Positions 27,076 to 35,554 of a stretch of 64,000 nucleotides of DNA are shown piece after piece (positions within the stretch are counted from its first letter, which is position 1; the number at the start of each line of letters is the position of its first letter). Below the pieces are notes generated by a model. It worked only from the letters and a program-made list of their open reading frames with translations. It ran no database searches and was not told where the DNA came from. This stretch comes from Mucilaginibacter sp. Bleaf8 (lineage in GTDB: Bacteria; Bacteroidota; Bacteroidia; Sphingobacteriales; Sphingobacteriaceae): the NCBI RefSeq assembly GCF_018390515.1, contig NZ_JAHBBK010000008.1:1-64000 (forward strand), in the 5' to 3' direction. The translations under genes and the position numbers were made by a program.

Positions 27076-28671
27076 TCAAGTCAAAAGATACTTTAAATCA
27101 TTCAACGAATAAGTATTGGGCAAAGAGTGACTATTTAAAAACATGGTAGGTGTATGCTGTATCTGCGTTGTTTCACACCAATGTCGATGCGACTGCGATT
27201 TAAGAGTTACTGACTCGTCAATTGTCACAGGATATTTCCTTGACCAACCTGTATAATCGTAGGTTCCGGCCGCATACCAGTCCCGCATGGCCTCGATAAG
27301 TATCGAACTATTTTCCAGAGCGCTAAGTGCAATCAAGTGCTGAATCATCTGATTTTTAACACCCTTCTCCTCTAAGTCCGGCGCAAATACAATGAGTATA
27401 TTGAGGTCAACTCTATCCTGCAACCATTTATCCAGTTCATTATGTATCGATTTACAGGAAGGGCAGAATGGATTTGTAACCAGAACAATATTATTTTTTG
27501 CAAAAGAATTTCCTATTTGTATGCACCACTTTGGATCAGGTAAGATACAGCGGGGTTGCGAAAGCAAAATTAGATCGAATATTTTGGCAGAATATTTAAA
27601 TTTCCTTAATTGCTCTTTTAGGGGGTTGAGCTGTAAATAACCGGCTATTAGCTCTTTAGTTACCGTCCAAAACAATACAATAGATATGAAACAGATTGCC
27701 AGTGTTGTGACAGGTTGCAGATTTGAAATGGAAAAACTCATCGTTGTATTAATGGATAAAGTGATGAATTCCATCCACAAAACAAATTGGACTAAACAAC
27801 ACAACACACACCATTGCTTTATTACCTTGTACTGATAATAAATGGAATAAACCGTGTACGGCAAGGAAACGATATTTATGAGATAAATAAGCCTGACCAT
27901 AGAATCCAGTTCACGGGTAAAAAGCATTGAAAAAAATGTGGCTGTAAAATAAACAAAGCCAACATCAGACCAGCTAAATCCACCAAACGCTTTCGCCGCT
28001 TGAGAAGATAGCACGTTTTCACAACTTGTTTTGGCATTAATTCTACATATTTTTTTTACGAATGAATTATTCGCATCAAAACCCTGAATAAGTAGTAAAG
28101 AGGTAAGAAATATACCGGCTGCTTTTAGAAAGAATAACGCGACCAAGGTCCAGAGACTCTTCTGATCGGAGGTTCTATAAATATCAACGTTATAAATTAG
28201 GAGGCCAAACAAGGTTAGTAAAGCAAAAGCCACGGTAGCCCTCTTTACTTGAACCATTAGCGAATTAGGGATTGTCTTTTTTATGCCTGAAGGGTTTGCG
28301 GCAAATAGAACAATTCCATCGAAAGCTTCTGAAAACTGGTCGATGTTAAGTCGGTAATGAGCCTTTTGCTCATTATATAAAACAAGTTGCTGCTTCGAAC
28401 TTTTCTTAACCAATACAAAACCATCGCTTTTGGTATGGGCAATAAATGGACAAGGTATATCTTCGATCTTTTCACGTTCGATTTGAAATGAATACGTTTC
28501 TACCCCCACGTCTGTCAAGACATCGTCAATACTAAGTAAACTAGGATATTCAGGATGAGAACCTAATTTTTTCAATACCACATTATCGTTTTCAGGTATA
28601 TTTAACAGCTCTAAAAATTTGATAACAACTGCTTGTGTATTATCTAACTTTCTAAATGAAAATATTGACAT
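27076..28671 (-). CDS. Membrane oxidase: C39-like, VKOR and thioredoxin domains fused
   Basis: A 531-residue protein, starting at ATG 28671 (a TTG lies six codons upstream). Residues about 1-125 look like a C39 peptidase fold without the catalytic Cys (LGSHPEYPSLLSIDDVL). The VKOR domain in about five membrane helices (145-345) has loop cysteines Cys209 and Cys217 and the active CxxC in WCVLCC (288/291). A C-terminal DsbA/thioredoxin domain has CPSC (403-406) and a cis-Pro TPT. VKOR regenerates the thioredoxin that makes disulfides. It sits between the precursor and its transporter, so it probably oxidises that peptide, with the dead C39 domain binding the leader (inference). Confidence 0.87.
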   Translation of the reverse strand: MSIFSFRKLDNTQAVVIKFLELLNIPENDNVVLKKLGSHPEYPSLLSIDDVLTDVGVETYSFQIEREKIEDIPCPFIAHTKSDGFVLVKKSSKQQLVLYNEQKAHYRLNIDQFSEAFDGIVLFAANPSGIKKTIPNSLMVQVKRATVAFALLTLFGLLIYNVDIYRTSDQKSLWTLVALFFLKAAGIFLTSLLLIQGFDANNSFVKKICRINAKTSCENVLSSQAAKAFGGFSWSDVGFVYFTATFFSMLFTRELDSMVRLIYLINIVSLPYTVYSIYYQYKVIKQWCVLCCLVQFVLWMEFITLSINTTMSFSISNLQPVTTLAICFISIVLFWTVTKELIAGYLQLNPLKEQLRKFKYSAKIFDLILLSQPRCILPDPKWCIQIGNSFAKNNIVLVTNPFCPSCKSIHNELDKWLQDRVDLNILIVFAPDLEEKGVKNQMIQHLIALSALENSSILIEAMRDWYAAGTYDYTGWSRKYPVTIDESVTLKSQSHRHWCETTQIQHTPTMFLNSHSLPNTYSLNDLKYLLT

Positions 28672-28902
28672 TGAATTAAGATTTACCAACGTGATTTAAA
28701 CAATAATCATTCAGCAATGGCATGCTGATGACGAGACGGGCATGTATAATCTAACCATCCTTTTCTAGGTTAAAGAATAACATGGAGTATGTTATGTTAA
28801 TAAGATATAGGTCGGGCTTAAGCAGTACAGACTTATAATAGCTGCGCCGCTTCTAAACGTCTATGATCATAGTAAAACATATTATATAGATGCCTTCAAT
28901 AA

Positions 28903-28932
28903 AGCGCCCTATAAAATGCTTAATAGGGCGCT
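28903..28932 (-). terminator. Hairpin just after the precursor peptide gene
   Basis: Perfect 10-bp arms (AGCGCCCTAT at 28903-28912 and its complement at 28923-28932) lie six bases past the stop of the peptide gene. The minus-strand tail is only modestly T-rich (TTTATT). It probably ends or attenuates the peptide mRNA, so that the peptide is made in excess of the processing and export proteins. Confidence 0.65.
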
Positions 28933-28938
28933 ATTTAA

Positions 28939-29202
28939 TTAGTTCATATGGCAATCACTGGTACAAGGGCCAAGATGGCTTGTTCCTGAGCCATTAGGAT
29001 AAACCCTTGAGCAGAGGTCATTGGATGAACTGGTCGTATACCAACATGACGAACTTCCAGAGCCAACACCTCCCGTTACTGTACAAAAAGCACATTGCCC
29101 ACTTCCTTCACCTCCACTTCCGCCAAGAACATTTTTCATTTGTGCACGAGTAAGTTGTTTAGCATTACTCAACTCTTGTAAAAGAGAACTAAATCTTTCC
29201 AT
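28939..29202 (-). CDS. Double-glycine precursor of a six-cysteine bacteriocin-like peptide
   Basis: An 87-residue precursor; ATG 29202 is preferred over one 19 codons upstream because it gives a standard leader. Residues 1-28 (start MERFSSLLQEL, end KNVLGG) are a typical Bacteroidetes double-glycine leader. The 59-residue core is rich in Gly, Ser and Thr and has Cys37, 40, 53, 64, 80 and 84, an even number, with Trp54/Tyr55 and few charges. Adjacent genes encode a C39-ABC exporter, HlyD and a disulfide-forming VKOR-thioredoxin, so a secreted three-disulfide peptide is likely. The core resembles no bacteriocin I know. A toxin or a signal is possible. Confidence 0.8.
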   Translation of the reverse strand: MERFSSLLQELSNAKQLTRAQMKNVLGGSGGEGSGQCAFCTVTGGVGSGSSSCWYTTSSSNDLCSRVYPNGSGTSHLGPCTSDCHMN

Positions 29203-29548
29203 AACAAAAAAATTAGAAAATGATAAAATAATGGAGTTGAACTTCGTCCAAGGGGCCAACTTGGCGCCACGGTGAGCAACTCATTCTCGCCGTGAGTTTA
29301 TTCGCAAATAATATTCTTCATGCCAAATCTTTCATCAATATAAACTGATAAAAGCCGGCTGCTTAATTCTATCTAAAAGGGATGCTAATTAGGGTGCGGT
29401 TAATCGTTGGTTACAATTATTCTATAAAGCTAATTTTTTATTGTTCTATATCAAATTTTATTTTACTTTTATGTAAACCACTATAAATCAAAGATGCAAC
29501 GCAGCAAAAAGTGTGTCTTTTCGCTATCACATTTAACTTTTTATCTTT
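29203..29548. promoter_or_regulatory. Divergent control region with hairpins in the peptide leader
   Basis: This region separates the precursor gene (minus) from the GT9-like gene (plus). On the minus strand, about 30-90 bases before the precursor ATG, two imperfect hairpins are visible: CACGGCGAG with CTCACCGTG (29272-29298), and GGCGCCAA with TTGGCCCC (about 29252-29270). These GC-rich elements stand out in AT-rich DNA and could be a structured 5' UTR. A TATCTTTA box touches the GT9 start codon. Confidence 0.45.
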
Positions 29549-30523
29549 ATGAATAAGCCATTGTATAGCTCTCCATACCTATTGTTTTCAGATGGCATAG
29601 GTGACTGTTTCTTTAACTTGCCGGCGATGCGGGCACTATCAGAATTTTTTGAAGGGCGTTTAACGCTGATATGCACCAAGGGTATTGCCGATTTGTTTTT
29701 CAGAGATCTATCTTTAAGGCGCATCATTGAGATACCAAATGTTGTAGTGCCAGATAACCGTAAAGAAGCAGTAGAAATTTGCAAACGTGAAATAACAAGC
29801 TGTGATTTATTTATATATATCAACCCCTATTTTTTTACTGAGTTACTTGATTTGATAGATTACCTGGATACCGAAACAATGGGTTACTTCGAGCCTTTCA
29901 AAATTCAAGTACCAATGGACCAGGAAAAACATTCACTCATTTCTCACTTTAATTTTTCTTTGTATTTTAATAATCAGCTTAATTTAACCGAATACAGCTA
30001 CCCGCCCACCTACAAGTTTAGTGATGGAGACATAGCAAAACGAATTATTGATAGCATCCCACCAGATAACAAACTACTTATCGTACATCCCGATACTACA
30101 AAAGAGTTTAAAACATGGGCCTACCCTAATTATAATACACTGTTTGATATGATTCTTGATCGATATCCTTTATATATTATTATGCTGGTAGGGAACTCCG
30201 TCTTAAACACTGAAAATTGTCTGTACAAAGACCGTATTTTTTCTGCTGCTGATCTTCCGCTGGAGATAAATCTGGATCTTATAAAACACGCAGGTGTATT
30301 CATAGGAATTGATTCCTGTTTCCTTCATGCTGCTGACTTTTTCAGAATACCTTCAGTAGGCATTTTTGCGAACGAATATTCAAGTCGGAGATATGGACTG
30401 GCCTTAACTCAGCACCATCACGTATTTTCCGAAACTACTGATATTAACTTAGTGGCTCCGATAGACGTATATAATGCTTTTTCTTCCTTAGTTGAAGTAC
30501 AAAATACTGTCCCAATAAATTAA
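29549..30523 (+). CDS. GT9-like (heptosyltransferase-type) glycosyltransferase
   Basis: A 324-residue GT-B protein like ADP-heptose:LPS heptosyltransferases. The N-terminal FSDGIGDCFFNLPAMRALSEF corresponds to the GDxLxxTPAxRxL motif, and the C-terminal KHAGVFIGIDSCFLHAADF corresponds to the donor-site (S/T)DSGPxHxA motif, with Cys and Phe replacing the usual small residues. It is transcribed divergently from the precursor peptide gene. It could glycosylate the Ser/Thr/Cys-rich core or act in surface glycan synthesis; the first is a guess from location only. Confidence 0.72.
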   Translation: MNKPLYSSPYLLFSDGIGDCFFNLPAMRALSEFFEGRLTLICTKGIADLFFRDLSLRRIIEIPNVVVPDNRKEAVEICKREITSCDLFIYINPYFFTELLDLIDYLDTETMGYFEPFKIQVPMDQEKHSLISHFNFSLYFNNQLNLTEYSYPPTYKFSDGDIAKRIIDSIPPDNKLLIVHPDTTKEFKTWAYPNYNTLFDMILDRYPLYIIMLVGNSVLNTENCLYKDRIFSAADLPLEINLDLIKHAGVFIGIDSCFLHAADFFRIPSVGIFANEYSSRRYGLALTQHHHVFSETTDINLVAPIDVYNAFSSLVEVQNTVPIN

Positions 30524-30973
30524 ACCAAAATATGAATTTAAGAGACCGGAACAAACCGACTACAAAATATTAAGTTTATTTCACAACGCACAATCACCTA
30601 TTTATTTAGCGTTAGTAAGCACTCACACATCATATAAATAATTTGTCACTTTACAGGTAATATGAGTCTGCTTATGAAGGTCCCTTGGAAGTAGTCCTTG
30701 CCAAGGAAACGTCTTATTCAATCTCTCAAAACCATATCATTAATTAACTAATACTTGCTACGACAATAAGTTTAAGGGCTATAGAACAATGAAAAACAGC
30801 TTTAAAACTTCATGATTGTGTGGAATCAAGCACTGACAATACAAGCCACTACTTTTAATATTCACAAAATATCAAAATACAATTTAGTATGTATACTTCC
30901 AGCACCAAACAATAGCTCGGTTAAAACCGACAGCACCAATTATTAAAAAGCTAATACTATAACCCCCATCACA
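30524..30973. other. Intergenic region before the TlpA-like gene
   Basis: AT-rich, without a supported gene. Small hairpins occur (CCTTGG/CCAAGG near 30683-30706, CGGTTAAAACCG near 30918). No clear promoter was found. Confidence 0.4.
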
Positions 30974-32146
30974 ATGAATGTTTCCACCAAGTTAGATTTT
31001 GTAAAAGCCAAGCTGATTCTTGCCTTAACTATCCTTCTATATTTTACTCAAACGTCCGTATATGCCCAAATAGAGCATATAAAGATAAAGGGAGATATTG
31101 TAGGCCGAACTGATAAAGCGTATGTATATGTCATTACCGGAGACGTAAAACCCGAGTTTAACAAGGGCATCATTCAAGATGGCCGATTTCAGATTTCGCT
31201 CAATAAGCAACTAAAAGACACGGTGCTGCATGCCGGCCTTTTTTTGAGCAGGCTTTCTCTCATGAATAATTCTATCTACAAAGCAGAACTTAAAGCTAAA
31301 AAAATAAATCCCGGAAAAGATTTATACTGGTTTTTGATAGACAGTAATTATACAAAGCTTACCATCAATATTTTTACAAATACAATGGCGACAAATGGTG
31401 GAATGTTAAACAGAGAAAAGGCGCTCAACGATAGTATACTGGTGCAGTATTATAAAGACGTTAACCAGCGCGGTACAGATTATGCCAATAGAAAAAGAAC
31501 TATGGCGGAGATTGACGTAATTAATCATCACAATTCGTCACTGTTAGCAGCTGAAAGCTTAAGAAATTTGATTTGCCTCCCCTTGCCTGGGGGTGCTTAT
31601 CCTTACCGAAATGAAATTATGGCAGCTTTAAATAATTTAGACAAAAAAGCAATTGGTAAAGCTCGCATTGATAATATGCAAATGCTGTATGAAAACATGT
31701 TGAAGCGTTACACGCCGAAAGAAAACCTGTCATTTCCAAACTTAGAACTTGTTGACGATAAGGGTTCCTTAACTTCGTTTACCAATATCTCACAAGGATA
31801 CGACTTTATACTTATTGACTTCTGGGCCACCTGGTGCGGCCCCTGCATACAGCAGCATCCGCAGCTTAAAGAAATTCAGGAACAGTTTAGGGAAAATAAA
31901 CGTCTTAAAATTATCGGTGTGGCTTTAGATAAACAAATCAAACCTTGGCAAACTTACCTATCTAAAAATCCATTTAATTACACGCAATATTGGATTACAC
32001 CAGCCATGTATAAGCATATTGATGAAGAATTAGGTTTAGCAACAATTCCCAGTTATATTTTAATCAATGCAAAGAACGGAAAAATTACAGATTATAATAT
32101 GAGCATCACTGACATTGTAACGAAGTTGAAAGAGAAAGGCTTATAA
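30974..32146 (+). CDS. TlpA/ResA-like periplasmic thioredoxin with DUF4369-like N-terminus
   Basis: A 390-residue exported protein: signal peptide to about residue 32 (SVYAQ), an N-terminal beta-rich DUF4369-like domain (about 35-130), a helical linker, then a thioredoxin domain with WATWCGPC (Cys288 and Cys291) and a cis-Pro near TIPSY. The family usually keeps periplasmic cysteines reduced or shuffles disulfides. Located next to a disulfide-rich peptide cluster, it may isomerise or proofread the peptide's disulfides, but the family is common in Bacteroidetes and the link is not certain. Confidence 0.82.
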   Translation: MNVSTKLDFVKAKLILALTILLYFTQTSVYAQIEHIKIKGDIVGRTDKAYVYVITGDVKPEFNKGIIQDGRFQISLNKQLKDTVLHAGLFLSRLSLMNNSIYKAELKAKKINPGKDLYWFLIDSNYTKLTINIFTNTMATNGGMLNREKALNDSILVQYYKDVNQRGTDYANRKRTMAEIDVINHHNSSLLAAESLRNLICLPLPGGAYPYRNEIMAALNNLDKKAIGKARIDNMQMLYENMLKRYTPKENLSFPNLELVDDKGSLTSFTNISQGYDFILIDFWATWCGPCIQQHPQLKEIQEQFRENKRLKIIGVALDKQIKPWQTYLSKNPFNYTQYWITPAMYKHIDEELGLATIPSYILINAKNGKITDYNMSITDIVTKLKEKGL

Positions 32147-32199
32147 ATCCTTTACTCGCCAAAAATTCAATCGGTTATTATATAGCACTTTTGCAATCA

Positions 32200-33642
32200 T
32201 CAAAATGCAAGCATATTGCCAGAATAATAGTCAATGATCTTGAGACGGAACAAGAAAACGTATTTCGCTTGAATGAGGTCGAGCTGGGCCTGGTTAAAAT
32301 CAGAAAGGACAGTATTGTACTCAATTGCACCGATAAGCCCGGCTTTGTACCGTTTGTCACTAACCAATAAAACTTTTTCAGTCGCCTTAAGGTTTTTTTC
32401 GCTTGCACGAAGCCTTTTTTCGGCAAACTTGATGTCTGTAATTGCCTGATTGAATATTTTAATAAAGTTGCTAACTGCGAGTTGTTCCACAAACTGCGCA
32501 TCAATATATGCTAGTTTCGCCTTAGTAACATTAATTCTATTGCTCAGTTTACTAAAGATGGGGATTTGTAAGCTAACTCCGACTGACTGATAAAAGTTGT
32601 CAGCAAATTGCCTAATCAGAGGATATCCGCTATAATTATTTCTATAGGCAGGTGTCAACACACTCTGATTTGTTCCGTTTACTGTGCCAATTGTATCAAA
32701 GCCGGTTTGTCTGGAACCAGTAAGTAGTGTTCTCGCGTCTGAGTAATTAGTACCAGCAGAGCCAAATAGTGAAACAGTGGGATAATAAGCGCTTTTTGCT
32801 CTTTTAATACGCTGCTGTCGAATTGCCAGATTTCTCCTTGCGATGTTAATATCAGGATTATTTTCGATAGCTTTTCTAATTAAGATGACAGAGTCAACCG
32901 AGGTGCTTTTAAGTTTAGACAACGCCGTGTCAGGCCGGCTTAACAGGAACGTTACATTTGGCATTTCAGTCAATTGCCTGAGCGTAAGCAGCGCTACATC
33001 TAATTGATTTTGCAAGTCTGCTATGTTAAGTTCTACTTTTATAACCTGTGCCTGAACCTGCGCAAGATCTGCTTCCGACTTATTGCCCGCATCAAAGCTC
33101 TTTCTAACATTTTCTTCGGTTAATTGTGCCAGGCGCAGCTGTTGCTTTGCTGTTTGCAGCATATCCTCGCTTGCTAATGCAGAGGTATAAGTAGTAGCCA
33201 CATTTAATATCAGATCATATTTAACCTTCGTAACAGCACTTTTACCTGCCTCCAAAATAAGCTTATTCTCAAGAACCTGTTGTCTCAACTGCCCTCCCTG
33301 AAACAATGTAAATTGGGTACTTATACTTCCATTGATCAATGATACTCTTTGATTTATAAAGCTATAAGTAGAGACATCGAGAGATCTCCCCCAGTTGATA
33401 CTGGCTTGGGGACTGGCCGCAAAACTTGGTAATTTATTATATCTGGCTTGCTTTAAATCCTCGATAGCTAACGCAACATTATTTTCAGCCTGCTTAATTA
33501 ACAAACTTCGTTTCAAAGCAGAGTCTATCGCATCGGTAAGCGGGAGATTGTATTGTGCAAACCCTCTCAGACTAGCCATCAACAAACAACATATTAGAAA
33601 AACACTTTTCAATGCGCTTATTATTCCATTGTGACATGACAT
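32200..33642 (-). CDS. TolC-family outer-membrane channel
   Basis: A 480-residue OEP/TolC protein. I chose ATG 33642 because it places a signal peptide (to about residue 30, RGFAQ) at the N-terminus; an upstream in-frame start at 33690 adds 16 residues. Two repeated long helical/beta units have LPLTDAIDSALKRSLLIKQAENNVALA at the start and a second copy near 260-290 (IRKAIENNPDINIARRNLA), as in TolC. It supplies the missing outer-membrane part for the C39-ABC/HlyD exporter nearby, completing a type I system. Confidence 0.87.
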   Translation of the reverse strand: MSCHNGIISALKSVFLICCLLMASLRGFAQYNLPLTDAIDSALKRSLLIKQAENNVALAIEDLKQARYNKLPSFAASPQASINWGRSLDVSTYSFINQRVSLINGSISTQFTLFQGGQLRQQVLENKLILEAGKSAVTKVKYDLILNVATTYTSALASEDMLQTAKQQLRLAQLTEENVRKSFDAGNKSEADLAQVQAQVIKVELNIADLQNQLDVALLTLRQLTEMPNVTFLLSRPDTALSKLKSTSVDSVILIRKAIENNPDINIARRNLAIRQQRIKRAKSAYYPTVSLFGSAGTNYSDARTLLTGSRQTGFDTIGTVNGTNQSVLTPAYRNNYSGYPLIRQFADNFYQSVGVSLQIPIFSKLSNRINVTKAKLAYIDAQFVEQLAVSNFIKIFNQAITDIKFAEKRLRASEKNLKATEKVLLVSDKRYKAGLIGAIEYNTVLSDFNQAQLDLIQAKYVFLFRLKIIDYYSGNMLAF

Positions 33643-33975
33643 GTTTAAGAGGTTTATAAGACATTTAAAGATAGTAAAATATGATGGCATGCTGTATATA
33701 CCAGTAATCTATCTCTAAGCTTGCATCACTAACCGATGGGGTATCAAAGATGTCTTTAAAAGAATGACCTCTGCAGTGTCTGCAGGTAATTAATGGCTTT
33801 CAAATAGATATCTATAACACGATCGCTCTGCCTTATGTCAAAAAAGTGAGTTAAAAGACACTGTGGAAATATCTTTTACTTCACATATCGCATCCTATAA
33901 GGACCAGTAACTTTGATAAACGAGCTCACAATAAGAACTATCAGTAAAGCTTATTTTCTGATTAGCTCAATCCAT

Positions 33976-35373
33976 TCAATTGTGAAATCTGGCCTTTACT
34001 CGCGAGCCGCTTTCATTAACAATAATAGGCAATGACCTTTTACTGATATAAACAGGTTTACTACTTAAAGCATTGTATGCACTATTAACTTTCTTTTGAT
34101 TGATACTTAATCCCATACCGGCAAGTTCCAATGCTTTTTTTAACAAAGGATCATCCGGGTCGCTAAAGGGCTTCAGCGGAAGAACAGAGAACTCATCAAC
34201 AATGTAATCCGGTGTTAAACCATTTGAATATTCTCCCTGCCCGTTAGCATTATATAATTTAAAGACTAATGGATGTAATGTAAAGTTAATTTTTATAGGT
34301 GTGTGAAAATCGCGAATGGCAAAGCTTGCCATATCCTTTCCAGTAGTGGTATGGCCAATTTGTATAACCTGAATAAAAGGCTTAAGATTATTAACCAATA
34401 ACTCTGCCGCTGATGCTGTAGAAGCACTTGTGAGTATAAATATCCTTTTAAGGTTTATTCTGCGGGAAGTAAACTCACTGAAATCTTGCGGCTGAAAACC
34501 ATTCTCCCCGATCAGATCATTAAATGACTTATTAATGTGGCCCCCATTGCTATTAGCCTGATAGATGGCAAACAGTTGCTCAGGTTTGCCCGGCGTTAGG
34601 GTAGCAGCAATTTTTGCTGCTGAGGACACATCACCACCAGGATTGTAACGCAAATCTATAACTAACTCGGATATCCCCTGACTTTTTAACTTATTCAATG
34701 AATCGAGAACATTGTAATCGTTTAACCCGCTAAACCAATTATAGAATATATAACCAATTTTTGCTTGCCCTCCTGAAAAGATGCGGGTGGTGTAAACAGG
34801 CTGTTCCGAAAAATTCTGATGCGTGATCTTTACAGCTGAAGTTCGGATCAATTGTTTATCCTGCAAATCTGCAAGTTGAAGCGTAACACCATTACCTTCA
34901 GATAGCACCCGCTTTATGGAATTGGATGTAGATGTGCTGAGAGCTACTTCATTAACAGCTGTAAAAATATCTCCCCGTTTAAGACCTTGTTTTTCAGCAG
35001 GGCCGCCGGGTACTACCAGGGTAACCGTTCCGATGAGCTGACCGGCCAATGCAGCAGATTCAACAAAAGCATATTCAAAGCCGTACCAGGCAAAGGACGA
35101 GTACTCAGTTTTTACCTCGTCAGGGTTATCAATATAAGAAAAACGATCAGCCGGATTGAGCAAGGATTTAAAAAACGATGTAGGACTTTCATTAGCTGCA
35201 GGCTGTTTGGGCAATTCTTTGTTCCAATAATAATAGACCCTCATGCTGTCCAGTATCCATTGATTACTTCCGGAAAGAGGTACGCTTGCACTATTTTCTT
35301 TCTTACAGGCGGCTAATAATGATATGATTACGATCATAAAAGCCGATGAAATACCATGTTCCAGTTTTTTCAT
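33976..35373 (-). CDS. S41 family C-terminal processing-type peptidase, lipoprotein
   Basis: A 465-residue lipoprotein (signal ends LAAC, Cys23). A short N-terminal helical part (SNQWILDSMRVYYYWN) precedes a PDZ domain (about 118-195; GGPAEKQGLKRGDIFTAVN). The S41 domain follows with LVIDLRYNPGGD and the catalytic Ser region ILTSASTASAAELL near 315, with TTTGKDMAS after it. Such Bacteroidetes S41 lipoproteins act in the periplasm or at the surface on unknown proteins. It is AT-rich like the peptide cluster and has the same orientation as tolC. It could process exported material, but this is unproven. Confidence 0.85.
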   Translation of the reverse strand: MKKLEHGISSAFMIVIISLLAACKKENSASVPLSGSNQWILDSMRVYYYWNKELPKQPAANESPTSFFKSLLNPADRFSYIDNPDEVKTEYSSFAWYGFEYAFVESAALAGQLIGTVTLVVPGGPAEKQGLKRGDIFTAVNEVALSTSTSNSIKRVLSEGNGVTLQLADLQDKQLIRTSAVKITHQNFSEQPVYTTRIFSGGQAKIGYIFYNWFSGLNDYNVLDSLNKLKSQGISELVIDLRYNPGGDVSSAAKIAATLTPGKPEQLFAIYQANSNGGHINKSFNDLIGENGFQPQDFSEFTSRRINLKRIFILTSASTASAAELLVNNLKPFIQVIQIGHTTTGKDMASFAIRDFHTPIKINFTLHPLVFKLYNANGQGEYSNGLTPDYIVDEFSVLPLKPFSDPDDPLLKKALELAGMGLSINQKKVNSAYNALSSKPVYISKRSLPIIVNESGSRVKARFHN

Positions 35374-35554
35374 GCTATACGCTATAATTATATAATCTGT
35401 CTATTCCAACTATTCCCTATTCCCGCCCAATAATTATTATCAAATATTTTTTATTCCGGAATAGGGAAGTTTCCTCTTTTCTGGATTATTTAATAAATGA
35501 GGCACATGAAATCTGACCAGCCGGCGATACCAGAGCTTGTAAAAACGAAGCATA

